Source: Flavobacteriales bacterium (GTDB taxonomy: Bacteria; Bacteroidota; Bacteroidia; Flavobacteriales_E; Vicingaceae). From it: a stretch of DNA of 52,122 nucleotides. How positions within the stretch are numbered: position 1 is the first letter of the stretch; each line of letters opens with the position of its first letter. Positions 1-9,560 of the stretch are shown in pieces. The stretch covers positions 1 to 52,122 of the forward strand of contig JACJZA010000019.1 of assembly GCA_020635825.1 (NCBI GenBank), read 5' to 3'. The notes under the pieces were generated by a model. That model ran no database searches. It saw only the letters and a program-made list of their open reading frames with translations, and had not been told where the DNA came from. Made by a program: the position numbers and the translations under genes.

Positions 1-2831
1 TCCCTGCTGTTTCTTCTTCTTTTTGTGATACTTTAACAGGACAAAACGACATCTTTTTAATCAAGCTTGACGAAGGTGGAAATTATATTGCTTCAACATT
101 TATTGGTGGTTCAGAAAATGATGGACTCAATACCAGCACACCTCTTAAATACAACTATGCCGATGATTACAGGGGTGAAGTAATTGTTGATGATAACAAC
201 AATATTTATGTGGCAAGTACTACGATTTCAAACAACTTTCCAACCACAGCAGGAGTGATAGAACCTAACTTTATAAGTGGAGACCACAATCAAAATGCTT
301 GTGTGTTTAAGTTTACACCCAACCTCGATAGCCTTGTTTGGAGCACTTACTTTGGTGGTAACATGGATGATGCCGCTTACTCTTTACAATTTGACGAGCT
401 AGGAAATATTTTATTTACAGGAGGAACCAAAAGCTGGGATTTACCTGTTTCAAGCAATGCTTTAAATACCATTTTAGGAGGAGTAATGGATGGCTACATT
501 GCCAAAATAAATAATAGTGCGACTTCATTACAAGCTTGTACATACATAGGAACAGATGAGTTAGATCAAACTTTTTTTGTTCAACTTGATACCGCCAACA
601 ATGTATATGTAATTGGACAAACCGAAGGAACTTACCCTATTTTCCCTTCTACTGTTTACAATGATAGTGTAAGTGGTCAGTTTATCCATAAACTAACTCC
701 AGATTTATCGAGTACCGTTTTTTCTACCACTTTTGGTTCCGGTGATGGTGACGTAGATATTTCTTTATCGGCATTTCTGGTAAATGAGTGTAATTACATT
801 TTAATTTCCGGTTGGGGGGGCACAGTAAATTCACTCTATAGTTTAGCAAATTCAAGCAGTACTCATAACTTACCCATTACTTCAAATGCGCTTCAAACTA
901 CCACTGATGGTAGTGATTATTATTTAATAATGTTGAGTGAAAATGCTGATTCTTTAATGTTTGCTACTTATTTTGGAGGCGCCAGTAGCTCTGAGCATGT
1001 AGATGGAGGAACCAGTCGTTTCGATAAAAAAGGAATTGTTTATCAAGCAGTTTGTGCCGGTTGTTTTGGAAATAACGACTTTCCTACCACTCCGGGAGCT
1101 TGGTCGAATATCAATGGAACTTCTTTACCAAATGTTCAAAATCAATGTAATTTGGGGGTTTTTAAAATTGACTTAACTCGCCTTACTGCCAATGCCGATG
1201 TTTATACAACTCCCTACTATTGTTTGGGAGATACGGTTCATTTTCAAAATCTAAGTGTGGGTGGTATTTATTATAATTGGGATTTTGCTGATGGAAATAG
1301 TTCTAACGAATTTGAGCCTTACCATGTTTTTGATTCGGTTGGCACTTATCATGTGCGTTTGGTGGTTTTTGATTCCGTTTCTTGTATTCTGCAGGATACT
1401 GATTATGTAGACGTTTTTATTTCTCCCTTGGTAAACGCTAGTATTAATCCTGTTTTAGGTGTTTGTAAAGGTGATTCTGTTCAACTGGAAGCTGGTGGTG
1501 GAGCTACATACACTTGGACTCCCAACTATAATATCTCTGACACCAATGTTTTTAATCCAACTGTCTGGCCTGATTCATCTATTACTTATACGGTTATTGT
1601 GGAAGATACGTGTGGTTTTGACACGGTTTCTGTTTTGGTCAATGTGTTTCAAAAAGACATTGACATTGACCCCGACCCTATTGTTTGTCGAGGAGACTCT
1701 GTTCAAATAGAGGCGTATGGTGGTAAATTTTATTTGTGGTCGCCTGATTCTACCCTTACCTTAAATAATGTAGCTAATCCTTATGCTTTCCCTTACAACA
1801 ACTCTACTTATCAAGTTGAAATTACCGACTTAAATAATTGTGTTTGGGATACTTTTATTACAGTTTTTGTTGATACAGTTTTTGCGAAAGCTGTTGTTTC
1901 TTCCAATCAAACCATTTGTATTGGAGATACTGTTTCCATTTCTGTTTCTGGTGGAGAAAGCTATTATTGGTCTCCTGAAAGTTATGTGATGAATCCGTAT
2001 GATTCTATTGCTTATGTTTTTCCTGATACTACTATGTATTTTATAGCTGCTGCTTCAAACGACTGCAATACCGATTTAGATTCAGTATTAATTACAGTAT
2101 TAGATTTTGATGTAAATATCGTTCCCGACACAGCAATTTGCCCCGGAGAGGAAGTTGATTTATGGGCTGAAGGGGGTATTTCTTATTGGTGGCAACCGTC
2201 ACAATATTTTATTGACCCAAGCTTGCCTAATCAAATTGTTCAACTCCTAAATCCTGAATATTTTTATGTAACCATTACCGATGCACAAGGATGTGATAAA
2301 ACTATGTATGTTTATATAGATACTTTACCTTTACCCGTGATTGAATTACCTCTAAATATAAATGCACATTGGGGAGATGAAGTTGTGTTAAACGCAACAA
2401 CAAATGGAGTAGAATATTGGTGGAGTCCTACTGAAAATCTAAGTTGTAGCCAATGTCTAAACCCTACTGTAACTATTAGTGAAGCATCTACCTATCAATT
2501 AACAGTTAAAGGAGAAAACGGATGTCTCAATCATAGCTACGTAACAATTTTGTTTGATGGCTCCTTGTATGTTCCCAATGTATTTACCCCAAACGGAGAT
2601 GGAGTAAATGATGTTTTTTATGCTTATGGAGAAGATATCATCGAGTTTCACATGCAGATTTTTAACAGATGGGGCGAATTGTTGTTTGAATCAGAAGATT
2701 TAGATAAAGGGTGGGATGGGTTTTATCTTAATCAACTGGTAAAAACGGAAACTTACATTTGGAAAATAAAATTTAAAGATATTCAAGGTACTCCCGGAGA
2801 GCTTTACGGAACAGTAAGTGTAATCTATTAA
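1..2831 (+). CDS. T9SS type B-sorted surface protein, 5' truncated
   Basis: The reading frame is open from the first codon at position 3, so the gene begins upstream of the window; the GTG at 210 is not a credible start. The visible part begins with SBBP-like beta-propeller repeats (recurring TYFGG / IYVxG units). A PKD domain follows (VHFQNLS...YNWDFADG), then about five Ig-like repeats, each opening with C-x-G-[DE]-x-V and carrying GG-x-x-Y-x-W-x-P. The last ~85 residues form a gliding-motility-associated, type B T9SS C-terminal domain (VPNVFTPNGDGVND, IFNRWGELLF, GWDG). By family knowledge such proteins cross the outer membrane by the type IX system and attach to the surface or are released. 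The ligand is unknown. The product class is secure; the N-terminus and signal peptide are not visible. Confidence 0.9.
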   Translation, partial: PAVSSSFCDTLTGQNDIFLIKLDEGGNYIASTFIGGSENDGLNTSTPLKYNYADDYRGEVIVDDNNNIYVASTTISNNFPTTAGVIEPNFISGDHNQNACVFKFTPNLDSLVWSTYFGGNMDDAAYSLQFDELGNILFTGGTKSWDLPVSSNALNTILGGVMDGYIAKINNSATSLQACTYIGTDELDQTFFVQLDTANNVYVIGQTEGTYPIFPSTVYNDSVSGQFIHKLTPDLSSTVFSTTFGSGDGDVDISLSAFLVNECNYILISGWGGTVNSLYSLANSSSTHNLPITSNALQTTTDGSDYYLIMLSENADSLMFATYFGGASSSEHVDGGTSRFDKKGIVYQAVCAGCFGNNDFPTTPGAWSNINGTSLPNVQNQCNLGVFKIDLTRLTANADVYTTPYYCLGDTVHFQNLSVGGIYYNWDFADGNSSNEFEPYHVFDSVGTYHVRLVVFDSVSCILQDTDYVDVFISPLVNASINPVLGVCKGDSVQLEAGGGATYTWTPNYNISDTNVFNPTVWPDSSITYTVIVEDTCGFDTVSVLVNVFQKDIDIDPDPIVCRGDSVQIEAYGGKFYLWSPDSTLTLNNVANPYAFPYNNSTYQVEITDLNNCVWDTFITVFVDTVFAKAVVSSNQTICIGDTVSISVSGGESYYWSPESYVMNPYDSIAYVFPDTTMYFIAAASNDCNTDLDSVLITVLDFDVNIVPDTAICPGEEVDLWAEGGISYWWQPSQYFIDPSLPNQIVQLLNPEYFYVTITDAQGCDKTMYVYIDTLPLPVIELPLNINAHWGDEVVLNATTNGVEYWWSPTENLSCSQCLNPTVTISEASTYQLTVKGENGCLNHSYVTILFDGSLYVPNVFTPNGDGVNDVFYAYGEDIIEFHMQIFNRWGELLFESEDLDKGWDGFYLNQLVKTETYIWKIKFKDIQGTPGELYGTVSVIY

Positions 2832-2907
2832 ACAAGTTAATTGTAAGATTAAAGTGCTTTTTATACATTTGGAACACTAATTGCGATTAGTCCAAAAAAC
2901 AATTATT

Positions 2908-4059
2908 ATGAGAATTCTTACTTATTTCATTTTTGCTACAATATTAATAGCATGCTCTTCTTCATCAAAACAGTTAGAAAAAGGAGATTATGATGCAGCC
3001 ATGGAAAAATCAGCTAAAAAAATTAACCGAGACCCTGGAAAATTTGAAGAAGTTGATGTGTTTAATGATGCTTACCGTATGGCTTATTTAACAGACAGCG
3101 AGCAGGTAACTAGATTAAAACAAGCTGGGAACCCTGCTAATTGGGCAAAAATTTATTCATTATACACTCAAATGAATAAGCGTCAAGAGCTTGCTCAATC
3201 GTTGCCTTCTGTTGGTATTGTTATTTATGAGGAGCAAGACTATTCTTCAGAAATTGAAAATGCAAAAAACAAAGCAACAGAATATGCCTACGCTAAAGGG
3301 GTTGAACTTTTAGGAACAAATGACAAAATGCAGGCGCGTGAGGCTTATGCTAAATTTTCAGAAGTTAAAAGTTATAATGCAAATTTTAGAGATGTTGATG
3401 AGAAAATGGCAGAAGCCAAATTAAAAGGAACAACTAATGTATTTTTTACCATTGAAGACCAATCTAAAATTGTAGCACCACAACAACTAATGGATGAATT
3501 ACAAACCGTTCAAGTAGATGATTTAGATAAGGGTTGGTTAAACTACGACAATGTAATTGATTCTAATTTGATATATCATTATTCCATTATTTTAACCATG
3601 ACTGAAATTATGGTTTCACCCGAAGAATTAAAAGAGAATGTTTCAAGAAACAGTAAAAAAATAGAAGACGGATTTGATTATGTGTTGGATGAAAATGGAA
3701 ATGTGAAGAAAGATAGTTTAGGAAACGATATCAAGATTCCTAAATACAAAACTGTTTATTGTGCAGTAAAAAGAGTTGCTCAGAAAAAGTCGGCACGAAT
3801 TTCAGGTTTCATATATTATTTCGACAATGTTGCCAACAAACAAATAAAAAGTGAACCTATTACTTCAGATGCGTTTTTTGAAAATTATTATGCAACCGCT
3901 AATGGTGATTTAGCTGCTCTTGAACCTGAAACCCTTAAAGAATTAGAAAGTGGGCCAGTTGCTTTTCCTCCAAGTGAAGCATTGATTTTGCAAGCTGGTA
4001 ATGTAATGAAGGGAATGACAAGAGACATCATTGTAAAGAATAAGGAGTATTTGAAATAG
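2908..4059 (+). CDS. Predicted lipoprotein, hypothetical
   Basis: I do not recognise a named family. I chose the ATG at 2908 over an upstream TTG because it starts directly at a clean lipoprotein signal (MRILTYFIFATILIAC, lipobox L-I-A-C, Cys16). The mature part is helical and charged, with TPR-like stretches around residues 25-170 (EKGDYDAAMEKSAKKINRD, AREAYAKFSEVKSYN). A more beta-rich C-terminal half follows. It lies 76 nt after the T9SS surface protein on the same strand and may be co-transcribed. Its end nearly touches the end of the convergent nitrilase-type gene. Membrane anchoring is well supported; the role is unknown. Confidence 0.75.
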   Translation: MRILTYFIFATILIACSSSSKQLEKGDYDAAMEKSAKKINRDPGKFEEVDVFNDAYRMAYLTDSEQVTRLKQAGNPANWAKIYSLYTQMNKRQELAQSLPSVGIVIYEEQDYSSEIENAKNKATEYAYAKGVELLGTNDKMQAREAYAKFSEVKSYNANFRDVDEKMAEAKLKGTTNVFFTIEDQSKIVAPQQLMDELQTVQVDDLDKGWLNYDNVIDSNLIYHYSIILTMTEIMVSPEELKENVSRNSKKIEDGFDYVLDENGNVKKDSLGNDIKIPKYKTVYCAVKRVAQKKSARISGFIYYFDNVANKQIKSEPITSDAFFENYYATANGDLAALEPETLKELESGPVAFPPSEALILQAGNVMKGMTRDIIVKNKEYLK

Positions 4060-4060
4060 A

Positions 4061-4837
4061 TTATTTTATTTCAAAATCATCAGCATCCATAGCAACAGGA
4101 AACTTTTCTCTGAAATCTTCCAAATCCTGTTTGTCTAATTCAAATGTTTGAATGCTTTCCATGTGTTCAGTTATTTGAGATATGTCATCCCCCTTAGGGT
4201 CTATTATTGCTGAGTTTCCAGAATAATTGATTTCTTTACCGTCTTGCCCAACCCTGTTTACTCCAATTACATATACTTGATTTTCTATGGCTCTTGCTTG
4301 TAATAATTTTGTCCATGGTGCTTTTCTTGCTTCAGGCCAATTAGCAACATAAATTAAACAGTCGTATTGTTGATTTTGATTTCTGCTCCAAACAGGAAAA
4401 CGAAGGTCGTAACATATTAAGGGACAAATTTTCCAGCCCTTTAATTCTACTATTAATTTTTGTTTTCCTGATGAAAAAAAATGATTTTCATTTGCCATTC
4501 TAAACAAATGACGTTTATCATAGGTTTGTATTTTCCCATCGGGTTGTGCCCATATTAAACGATTATAATATTTTCCTTCTTCTTTGATTATTAAACTTCC
4601 TGTAACAACAAAATTTTTGCCTTTAGCATTTTCTTTCATCCATTTTACAGCTTTCCCCTCCATGCTTTCAGCTAATTTTTCAGAATTCATAGAAAACCCT
4701 GTAGAAAACATTTCTGGCAAAACCACCAAATCTGTTGCCTCTTGTATTTGTTCTAGCTTTTGAGAAAACATCTCTAAGTTTTTGTCAATGTCTTCCCAAA
4801 AAAGTTGAGATTGTATGATGGTAACTTTTAAATTCAT
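4061..4837 (-). CDS. Omega-amidase, nitrilase superfamily (YafV/Nit2-like)
   Basis: A 258-residue carbon-nitrogen hydrolase with the complete Glu-Lys-Cys triad: E42 (LPEMFSTGF), K108 (YDKRHLF) and C142 (LICYDLRFPVW). The FPVW segment and length match the YafV/omega-amidase branch, which hydrolyses 2-oxoglutaramate or 2-oxosuccinamate. It overlaps the start-side PD40 gene by 4 nt, so the two are translationally coupled, and a methionine-type aminotransferase lies just upstream on the same strand. Known pairing: glutamine transaminase makes 2-oxoglutaramate while regenerating methionine, and omega-amidase removes that product. The pairing here supports a methionine-salvage role by inference. 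Confidence 0.88.
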   Translation of the reverse strand: MNLKVTIIQSQLFWEDIDKNLEMFSQKLEQIQEATDLVVLPEMFSTGFSMNSEKLAESMEGKAVKWMKENAKGKNFVVTGSLIIKEEGKYYNRLIWAQPDGKIQTYDKRHLFRMANENHFFSSGKQKLIVELKGWKICPLICYDLRFPVWSRNQNQQYDCLIYVANWPEARKAPWTKLLQARAIENQVYVIGVNRVGQDGKEINYSGNSAIIDPKGDDISQITEHMESIQTFELDKQDLEDFREKFPVAMDADDFEIK

Positions 4838-7782
4838 TCTTCTACGTAAAAAATATCATCAAAAGGAGAATTAATGGGCGCTCCCATATTAACAGGATAA
4901 TTCCATCTGTTGTTTTTTTCGTCCCATTCTGATTTAAAAATATCATAGCCACCCATGCTTCCATGTTGTGTAGATGCAAAATACAATGTTTTACCATCTT
5001 CCGATAAAAATGGAAAATCTTCATCACCAATAGAATTAATTGGTCCATCTAAGTTAATTGGTTCAGACCAAGTATTGTTGGGGAGTTTTTTCATCATAAA
5101 AATATCTTTCCCATTTTCTCCTGTTTCTCCTAAGCTTGAAAAATAAATTACTGTTTTGTCTTTATTAAGATACATGGTTGTTTTTAACCCTTCTTTTTTA
5201 TCTTTTGCTGAAAGCATATCATCAGGTGCTAATAAAAACTTTGCATTAATATCTAATGAGCCATAAACAGTATGAATATAATCTTTTTTAAACTCTTTCT
5301 TTTCAATAACTTCAATAGGTTTCGGATTATTTACAATGTCTTTTCCAAACATACTAAGGTTAATTAATGATTCAATGTTGTGTTTTTCCAATTCTTTTTC
5401 GTTAGCATAAGTTTTATATTTATTAAAGGAGTTAACCGCTCTCTCAAAACGATATGCATTATGATTGGTTATTCCAAGCATATAAAATACATCGTAAGGG
5501 GTGGTTTTATTCTCTCCGGCTTGTTCTAAATATTTTAAAGCTTTTTCATATTCTCTTGATACATAAAACAAACTTTTACCATAATAATAACTCTGTTTAT
5601 CTGTAAGTGAAATTAGAGGAGCAACTTTATCAAATTGTTGAACACATTTTAAGTATTGCTTGTTTTTAAAAAACTCTTCTGCCAAGTTTAATATCTTTTG
5701 CTGTTCTGTATTAGGAGAATTTAATTTTTCTTTAAGAACATCTACTTTTTTGGTTTCTTGTGTTAACTTTTTTTCTTCAAAATCTTTTAAGGTGTATTTA
5801 TACTCCGGTGCATTTTCAGCCTCCTCTTTGGTAAAATAATTATCGATGTTTAATATTTCAAAAGATCCTTCTTTTTTTAATCGAATATTTTGTCGTAAAG
5901 GAAATGATTCTGTCTGTACAGGAACAGTAATATAAGCTACATGTTCATTATAGTTGTCAACCGTAATTGCTAATTCATATTTTATCCCTGGCATTAGTGC
6001 CATTAAAAAATTTCCTGTATTTGCACTTGAATTATAAATACCAACAATCTCTTGATTATTAGTATTGTAAACAGCAATAGATGCACTAAAATTAGGAATA
6101 GAATCATTGGTCATAAAGTGCCCTTTTATAATAGTTAGTGGCAATGGCGGTTTGGGCATTTTTATTTGAAAAAGATTAAAACCACCTGTTGGGCTTCTTC
6201 TGTTTGAAACAAAATATGCTTCATCTCCAGAAAGTTTGGGCATAAACATAAAATCATCATATGGAGAATTAATAGGGTAACCCATATTTTTTGGTTCTTC
6301 CCAAGGGTCTGTAGTTGTTTTTCTTGTAGAAACAAAAATATCATAACCGCCAATACTGTTATGCCCTTTTGATGCAAAATACATAGTTCTACCATCTAAT
6401 GTAACATAAGCATAATCTTCATCATAAGGCGTGTTTATTTTTTCTCCTAATGATTTTGAAACACTCCATTTATCACCACCCAATAAAGTGTTGTAGTATA
6501 AATCTTTGCCATTTTTATCATCCATTCCGTAACTGGTTTGAATCATCTCATTGTTTTCAGTTTTAAACATGAGTAACCTTTCTTTCTTTTTTTGGTCTAC
6601 AGGAGAAATAAAAAAATCTGTTTTATAATTAAGCTTTTCTGATGTTAATGAAAGCGGCAATTCTTTTATAAGTTTTTCAACATCTAAAGGTGTTTTATTT
6701 ACTATTTCCATATCAAATTGTTCCTGAATAATGGTTTTTCCACTGGAGCAATTTTCGATAAGTCTATCTATGTTTTTCTCACTAACTTCATTAGGTTTAG
6801 CTTTTGTTTTATATGTTGTTAAAGCTTTTTGTGCCTTATCAAAATCTGCCCATGAATGGTAGATTATTCCTAAGTAATAATAAATTTCATACGGAATTTG
6901 TTGCCCTGCTTCTGCTTTTTTAAAATATGGTAACGCCTTAAGCTTGTTTTGCTCTGTATAGAAAATCGCTATTCCCAATCGATAATTATAAATTGGATCA
7001 TTAGGATCTAATTCTAATAATTGAGAGTAAATATTAATGGTTGTTTGGTAATCTTTTTTTAAGAATGCTTTTTCAGCTTGTTCGGGTTTTTTACTTTCTT
7101 GCTCTGCTTCATTTTTAAGTAATTCATCAATTGTTCCAAATTCAGTTTCAGATAATTGTTTGCGTTCAAAATCTATTTGATCTTCATTTTCAGCCTCATA
7201 AAGTTCTACATGATGACTTGTTTCGTTATTTTCATCATATACCGTTAACAAAAATAAGGTGGGCTCTTTTTCCTCAACAAACAAAGTGTTTAAACTCAAG
7301 TTTAATTGAGTTGAATCTATTGATAAGACCATTTTTTGAGTAGAAATTTCATCAGAAATATCTGTGCTCGCATAACTCGGTATTTCTACAATTTTTTTTA
7401 GTGGAGCATAACCATAAGTATTAACAACAAACTCATATTTAACATTTGGAACAAGAATTACTAAGTAATTTCCTGTTTTAGAGTTGGTGTTGTAGATGCC
7501 AACCAATTGATCTGTTGAAATATTATAAACGGAAATTTCTGCTTTACGCATTTGCGGAAATCCTTTTATTTCAAAATTCCCCTTAATCAAACAAGAAGAA
7601 ATCCCGCTTTGATTTGTTCTGGCTTTATACATTGCTAATTTATCACCAGATGTTTCTCTGTTTGAAATAAAATAATAGTTCTCTTTTATTAGCGAATCAT
7701 TACTCATTTTGAAACATCCTTTAGTTTCAATTGATAATAAAAACAAAATACAACTACAAATAAAAAAAGATAAAACTTTCAT
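4834..7782 (-). CDS. Exported PD40/TPR/carboxypeptidase-regulatory protein with internal duplication
   Basis: The start is the ATG at 7782 (an in-frame TTG two codons upstream is less likely); it gives 982 residues beginning with a Sec signal. The protein holds two copies of one module order. Copy 1 has a carboxypeptidase-regulatory beta-sandwich (about 60-155), TPRs (235-340) and PD40/WD40-like blades (400-545). Copy 2 has the same series at about 550-640, 690-800 and 850-982. Matching landmarks are GIYNTNSKTGNYL versus GIYNSSANTGNFL, and GGYDIF in each PD40 block. The N-terminus (YYFISNRETSGDK) resembles the tail of a PD40 block, and the C-terminus stops where that tail would begin. Unlike many relatives it has no C-terminal OmpA domain. 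Probably periplasmic or envelope-associated; function unknown. Confidence 0.8.
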   Translation of the reverse strand: MKVLSFFICSCILFLLSIETKGCFKMSNDSLIKENYYFISNRETSGDKLAMYKARTNQSGISSCLIKGNFEIKGFPQMRKAEISVYNISTDQLVGIYNTNSKTGNYLVILVPNVKYEFVVNTYGYAPLKKIVEIPSYASTDISDEISTQKMVLSIDSTQLNLSLNTLFVEEKEPTLFLLTVYDENNETSHHVELYEAENEDQIDFERKQLSETEFGTIDELLKNEAEQESKKPEQAEKAFLKKDYQTTINIYSQLLELDPNDPIYNYRLGIAIFYTEQNKLKALPYFKKAEAGQQIPYEIYYYLGIIYHSWADFDKAQKALTTYKTKAKPNEVSEKNIDRLIENCSSGKTIIQEQFDMEIVNKTPLDVEKLIKELPLSLTSEKLNYKTDFFISPVDQKKKERLLMFKTENNEMIQTSYGMDDKNGKDLYYNTLLGGDKWSVSKSLGEKINTPYDEDYAYVTLDGRTMYFASKGHNSIGGYDIFVSTRKTTTDPWEEPKNMGYPINSPYDDFMFMPKLSGDEAYFVSNRRSPTGGFNLFQIKMPKPPLPLTIIKGHFMTNDSIPNFSASIAVYNTNNQEIVGIYNSSANTGNFLMALMPGIKYELAITVDNYNEHVAYITVPVQTESFPLRQNIRLKKEGSFEILNIDNYFTKEEAENAPEYKYTLKDFEEKKLTQETKKVDVLKEKLNSPNTEQQKILNLAEEFFKNKQYLKCVQQFDKVAPLISLTDKQSYYYGKSLFYVSREYEKALKYLEQAGENKTTPYDVFYMLGITNHNAYRFERAVNSFNKYKTYANEKELEKHNIESLINLSMFGKDIVNNPKPIEVIEKKEFKKDYIHTVYGSLDINAKFLLAPDDMLSAKDKKEGLKTTMYLNKDKTVIYFSSLGETGENGKDIFMMKKLPNNTWSEPINLDGPINSIGDEDFPFLSEDGKTLYFASTQHGSMGGYDIFKSEWDEKNNRWNYPVNMGAPINSPFDDIFYVEE

Positions 7783-7851
7783 TTTCAAACTTTTGAAAGG
7801 ATGAAGGTATGAAAAAAATTATAGAGAAATGAAATTAAAAAAGGATGACTT

Positions 7852-9012
7852 TTAAACAATTCTATTTAATATTTCTGCTGCCTTTTCAAGAGTTTCTTCT
7901 TTTTTGGCAAAACAGAATCTTAGAATTTTTTCATCTACATTTTTGTGATAAAACACAGAAACAGGGATTGATGCAAGCTTATATTCTTTGGTTAATCGAA
8001 TAGCAAAATCCGTATCCTTTTCATCACTTATATTCTCAAAACTTAATAATTGAAAATATGTTCCTTGTGATGGTAAAATTTCAAAGTTTGATCCTTGAAT
8101 TAAATTCACAAAAAAGTCTCTTTTTTGTTGATAAAACCCACTCAATTGCAAATAATTTTCTTCTTGTTTTAAATATTCAGCTAAAGCGAATTGCATTGGC
8201 GTGTTTGATGAGAAGACAATAAACTGATGTGCTTTTCTAAACTCTGTCATTAAGTTTTTTGGAGCAACACAGTAACCCATCTTCCATCCGGTGTTATGAA
8301 ATGTTTTTCCAAAAGAAGAAATTATGAAAGATCTTTCCATTAATCCCGGATACTTAGCAGCACTTTGATGGGGTTTGCCATCAAAAATAATATGCTCATA
8401 GACTTCATCACTCAAAACAATAATATCAGTGTTTGATACTATTTTTTCCAACGCTTGCATATCTTTTTCTGATAGGGTTTTTCCTGAAGGGTTGTGTGGT
8501 GTATTAATGATAATCATTTTGGTACGCTGATTAATCAATTTTTTTACTTGTTCCCAATCAATTTTATAATCTGGAGCATGCAATTGAACAAAAACTGATT
8601 TCCCTCCATTCAGCTCTATTGCCGGCTCATAACAATCATAAGCAGGGGTAAAAATAATTACCTCATCATCTTCTGTAATTGTTGCTGCAATAGCTGTAAA
8701 AATAGCTTGTGTGGCACCAGAAGTTATGGTAATTTCAGACTCTGGGTGATATTTTGCTCCGTATAATTTTTCTGTTTTGATAGCTATTTGTTCACGCAAA
8801 GCAAGAACACCAGCCATAGGTGCATATTGATTTAGCCCTTGCTTCATGGCAGATGTTACCAAGTCTATTAATTTATCTGAACTTTTAAAATCAGGAAACC
8901 CTTGAGATAAATTAATGGCATTATTTTCATTAGCCAATTGACTCATTACAGTAAAAATGGTTGTTCCTACCTTTGGAAGTTTTGATTTTATTAAACTTGG
9001 ATAATCTGTCAT
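7852..9012 (-). CDS. PLP aminotransferase, methionine/kynurenine aminotransferase type (YbdL-like)
   Basis: A 386-residue fold-type I class I/II aminotransferase. K236 in SSFGKTFHNTGWK is the PLP Schiff-base lysine. NxPHNPSGK (about 170-178) and SDEVYEH (201-207) are the conserved PLP-binding segments, and INLSQGFPDF near the N-terminus is typical of the glutamine transaminase K / YbdL / kynurenine aminotransferase group. Likely reaction: transamination between methionine-type or aromatic amino acids and 2-oxo acids. The omega-amidase two genes downstream favours the 4-methylthio-2-oxobutyrate (methionine salvage) role. Kynurenine-pathway genes do occur 20 kb away, so kynurenine transamination cannot be excluded. 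An exact TAnnTTTG lies just upstream. Confidence 0.88.
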   Translation of the reverse strand: MTDYPSLIKSKLPKVGTTIFTVMSQLANENNAINLSQGFPDFKSSDKLIDLVTSAMKQGLNQYAPMAGVLALREQIAIKTEKLYGAKYHPESEITITSGATQAIFTAIAATITEDDEVIIFTPAYDCYEPAIELNGGKSVFVQLHAPDYKIDWEQVKKLINQRTKMIIINTPHNPSGKTLSEKDMQALEKIVSNTDIIVLSDEVYEHIIFDGKPHQSAAKYPGLMERSFIISSFGKTFHNTGWKMGYCVAPKNLMTEFRKAHQFIVFSSNTPMQFALAEYLKQEENYLQLSGFYQQKRDFFVNLIQGSNFEILPSQGTYFQLLSFENISDEKDTDFAIRLTKEYKLASIPVSVFYHKNVDEKILRFCFAKKEETLEKAAEILNRIV

Positions 9013-9031
9013 GCTTATTTTTTTGAAGCGG

Positions 9032-9039
9032 CAAATGTA
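9032..9039 (-). promoter_or_regulatory. -7 promoter element of the aminotransferase gene
   Basis: TACATTTG on the minus strand is an exact TAnnTTTG. It lies 20 nt upstream of the aminotransferase ATG, giving a short leader. No clear -33 TTTG was found. Confidence 0.55.
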
Positions 9040-9086
9040 ACAAAAGCGCTTTAATGATAGACGCTTAATATAAAAATGGGTTGCAA

Positions 9087-9560
9087 TTAAAATAATGCAT
9101 CCGATGAATTATTCTCATAAGCTTCATCTATTATTAAATTAGACTTTTCAGCAGCTTTTACAGCAAGTTCATCACATCGTTCATTAAACAAATTTCCGGC
9201 ATGCCCTTTTACCCATATGAATTTCACTTTATGTTTGGGGTATATTTTTAAAAACCGCTGCCACAAGTCAACATTCTTTTTTCCTTTGAATCCCTTTTTT
9301 TGCCACCCAAAAACCCATCCTTTTTCAACTGCATCTACCACATATTTTGAATCGGAATATATTTCTACCTCTGCAGTATTGAGTTTAATGGCTTCTAACG
9401 CAACTATGACACTTAAAAGCTCCATTCTGTTATTGGTAGTTTTTCTATATCCTTCTGATAACTCTTTCTTGTGTTTACCACTCATCATTACAATTCCATA
9501 CCCTCCATTTCCTGGGTTCCCTTTCGCTGCTCCGTCTGTATAAATGGTAATTTTTGCCAT
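9087..9560 (-). CDS. rnhA: Ribonuclease HI
   Basis: A 157-residue enzyme that cleaves the RNA strand of RNA-DNA hybrids, for example R-loops and primers. All four metal-binding carboxylates are visible: D9 (YTDGAAKGNPG), E47 (NNRMELL), D70 (YSDSKYV) and D130, plus the catalytic-loop H120 (VKGHAGN). Length matches bacterial type 1 RNase HI. Its ATG overlaps the stop of the upstream MarC-family gene by 1 nt, so the two form a coupled pair. Confidence 0.95.
   Translation of the reverse strand: MAKITIYTDGAAKGNPGNGGYGIVMMSGKHKKELSEGYRKTTNNRMELLSVIVALEAIKLNTAEVEIYSDSKYVVDAVEKGWVFGWQKKGFKGKKNVDLWQRFLKIYPKHKVKFIWVKGHAGNLFNERCDELAVKAAEKSNLIIDEAYENNSSDALF

Noticed and set aside
210..2831. GTG at 210 as the start of the first gene
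   Set aside because: The frame is open from position 3 and encodes the same repeat type upstream, so the gene is truncated by the window edge.
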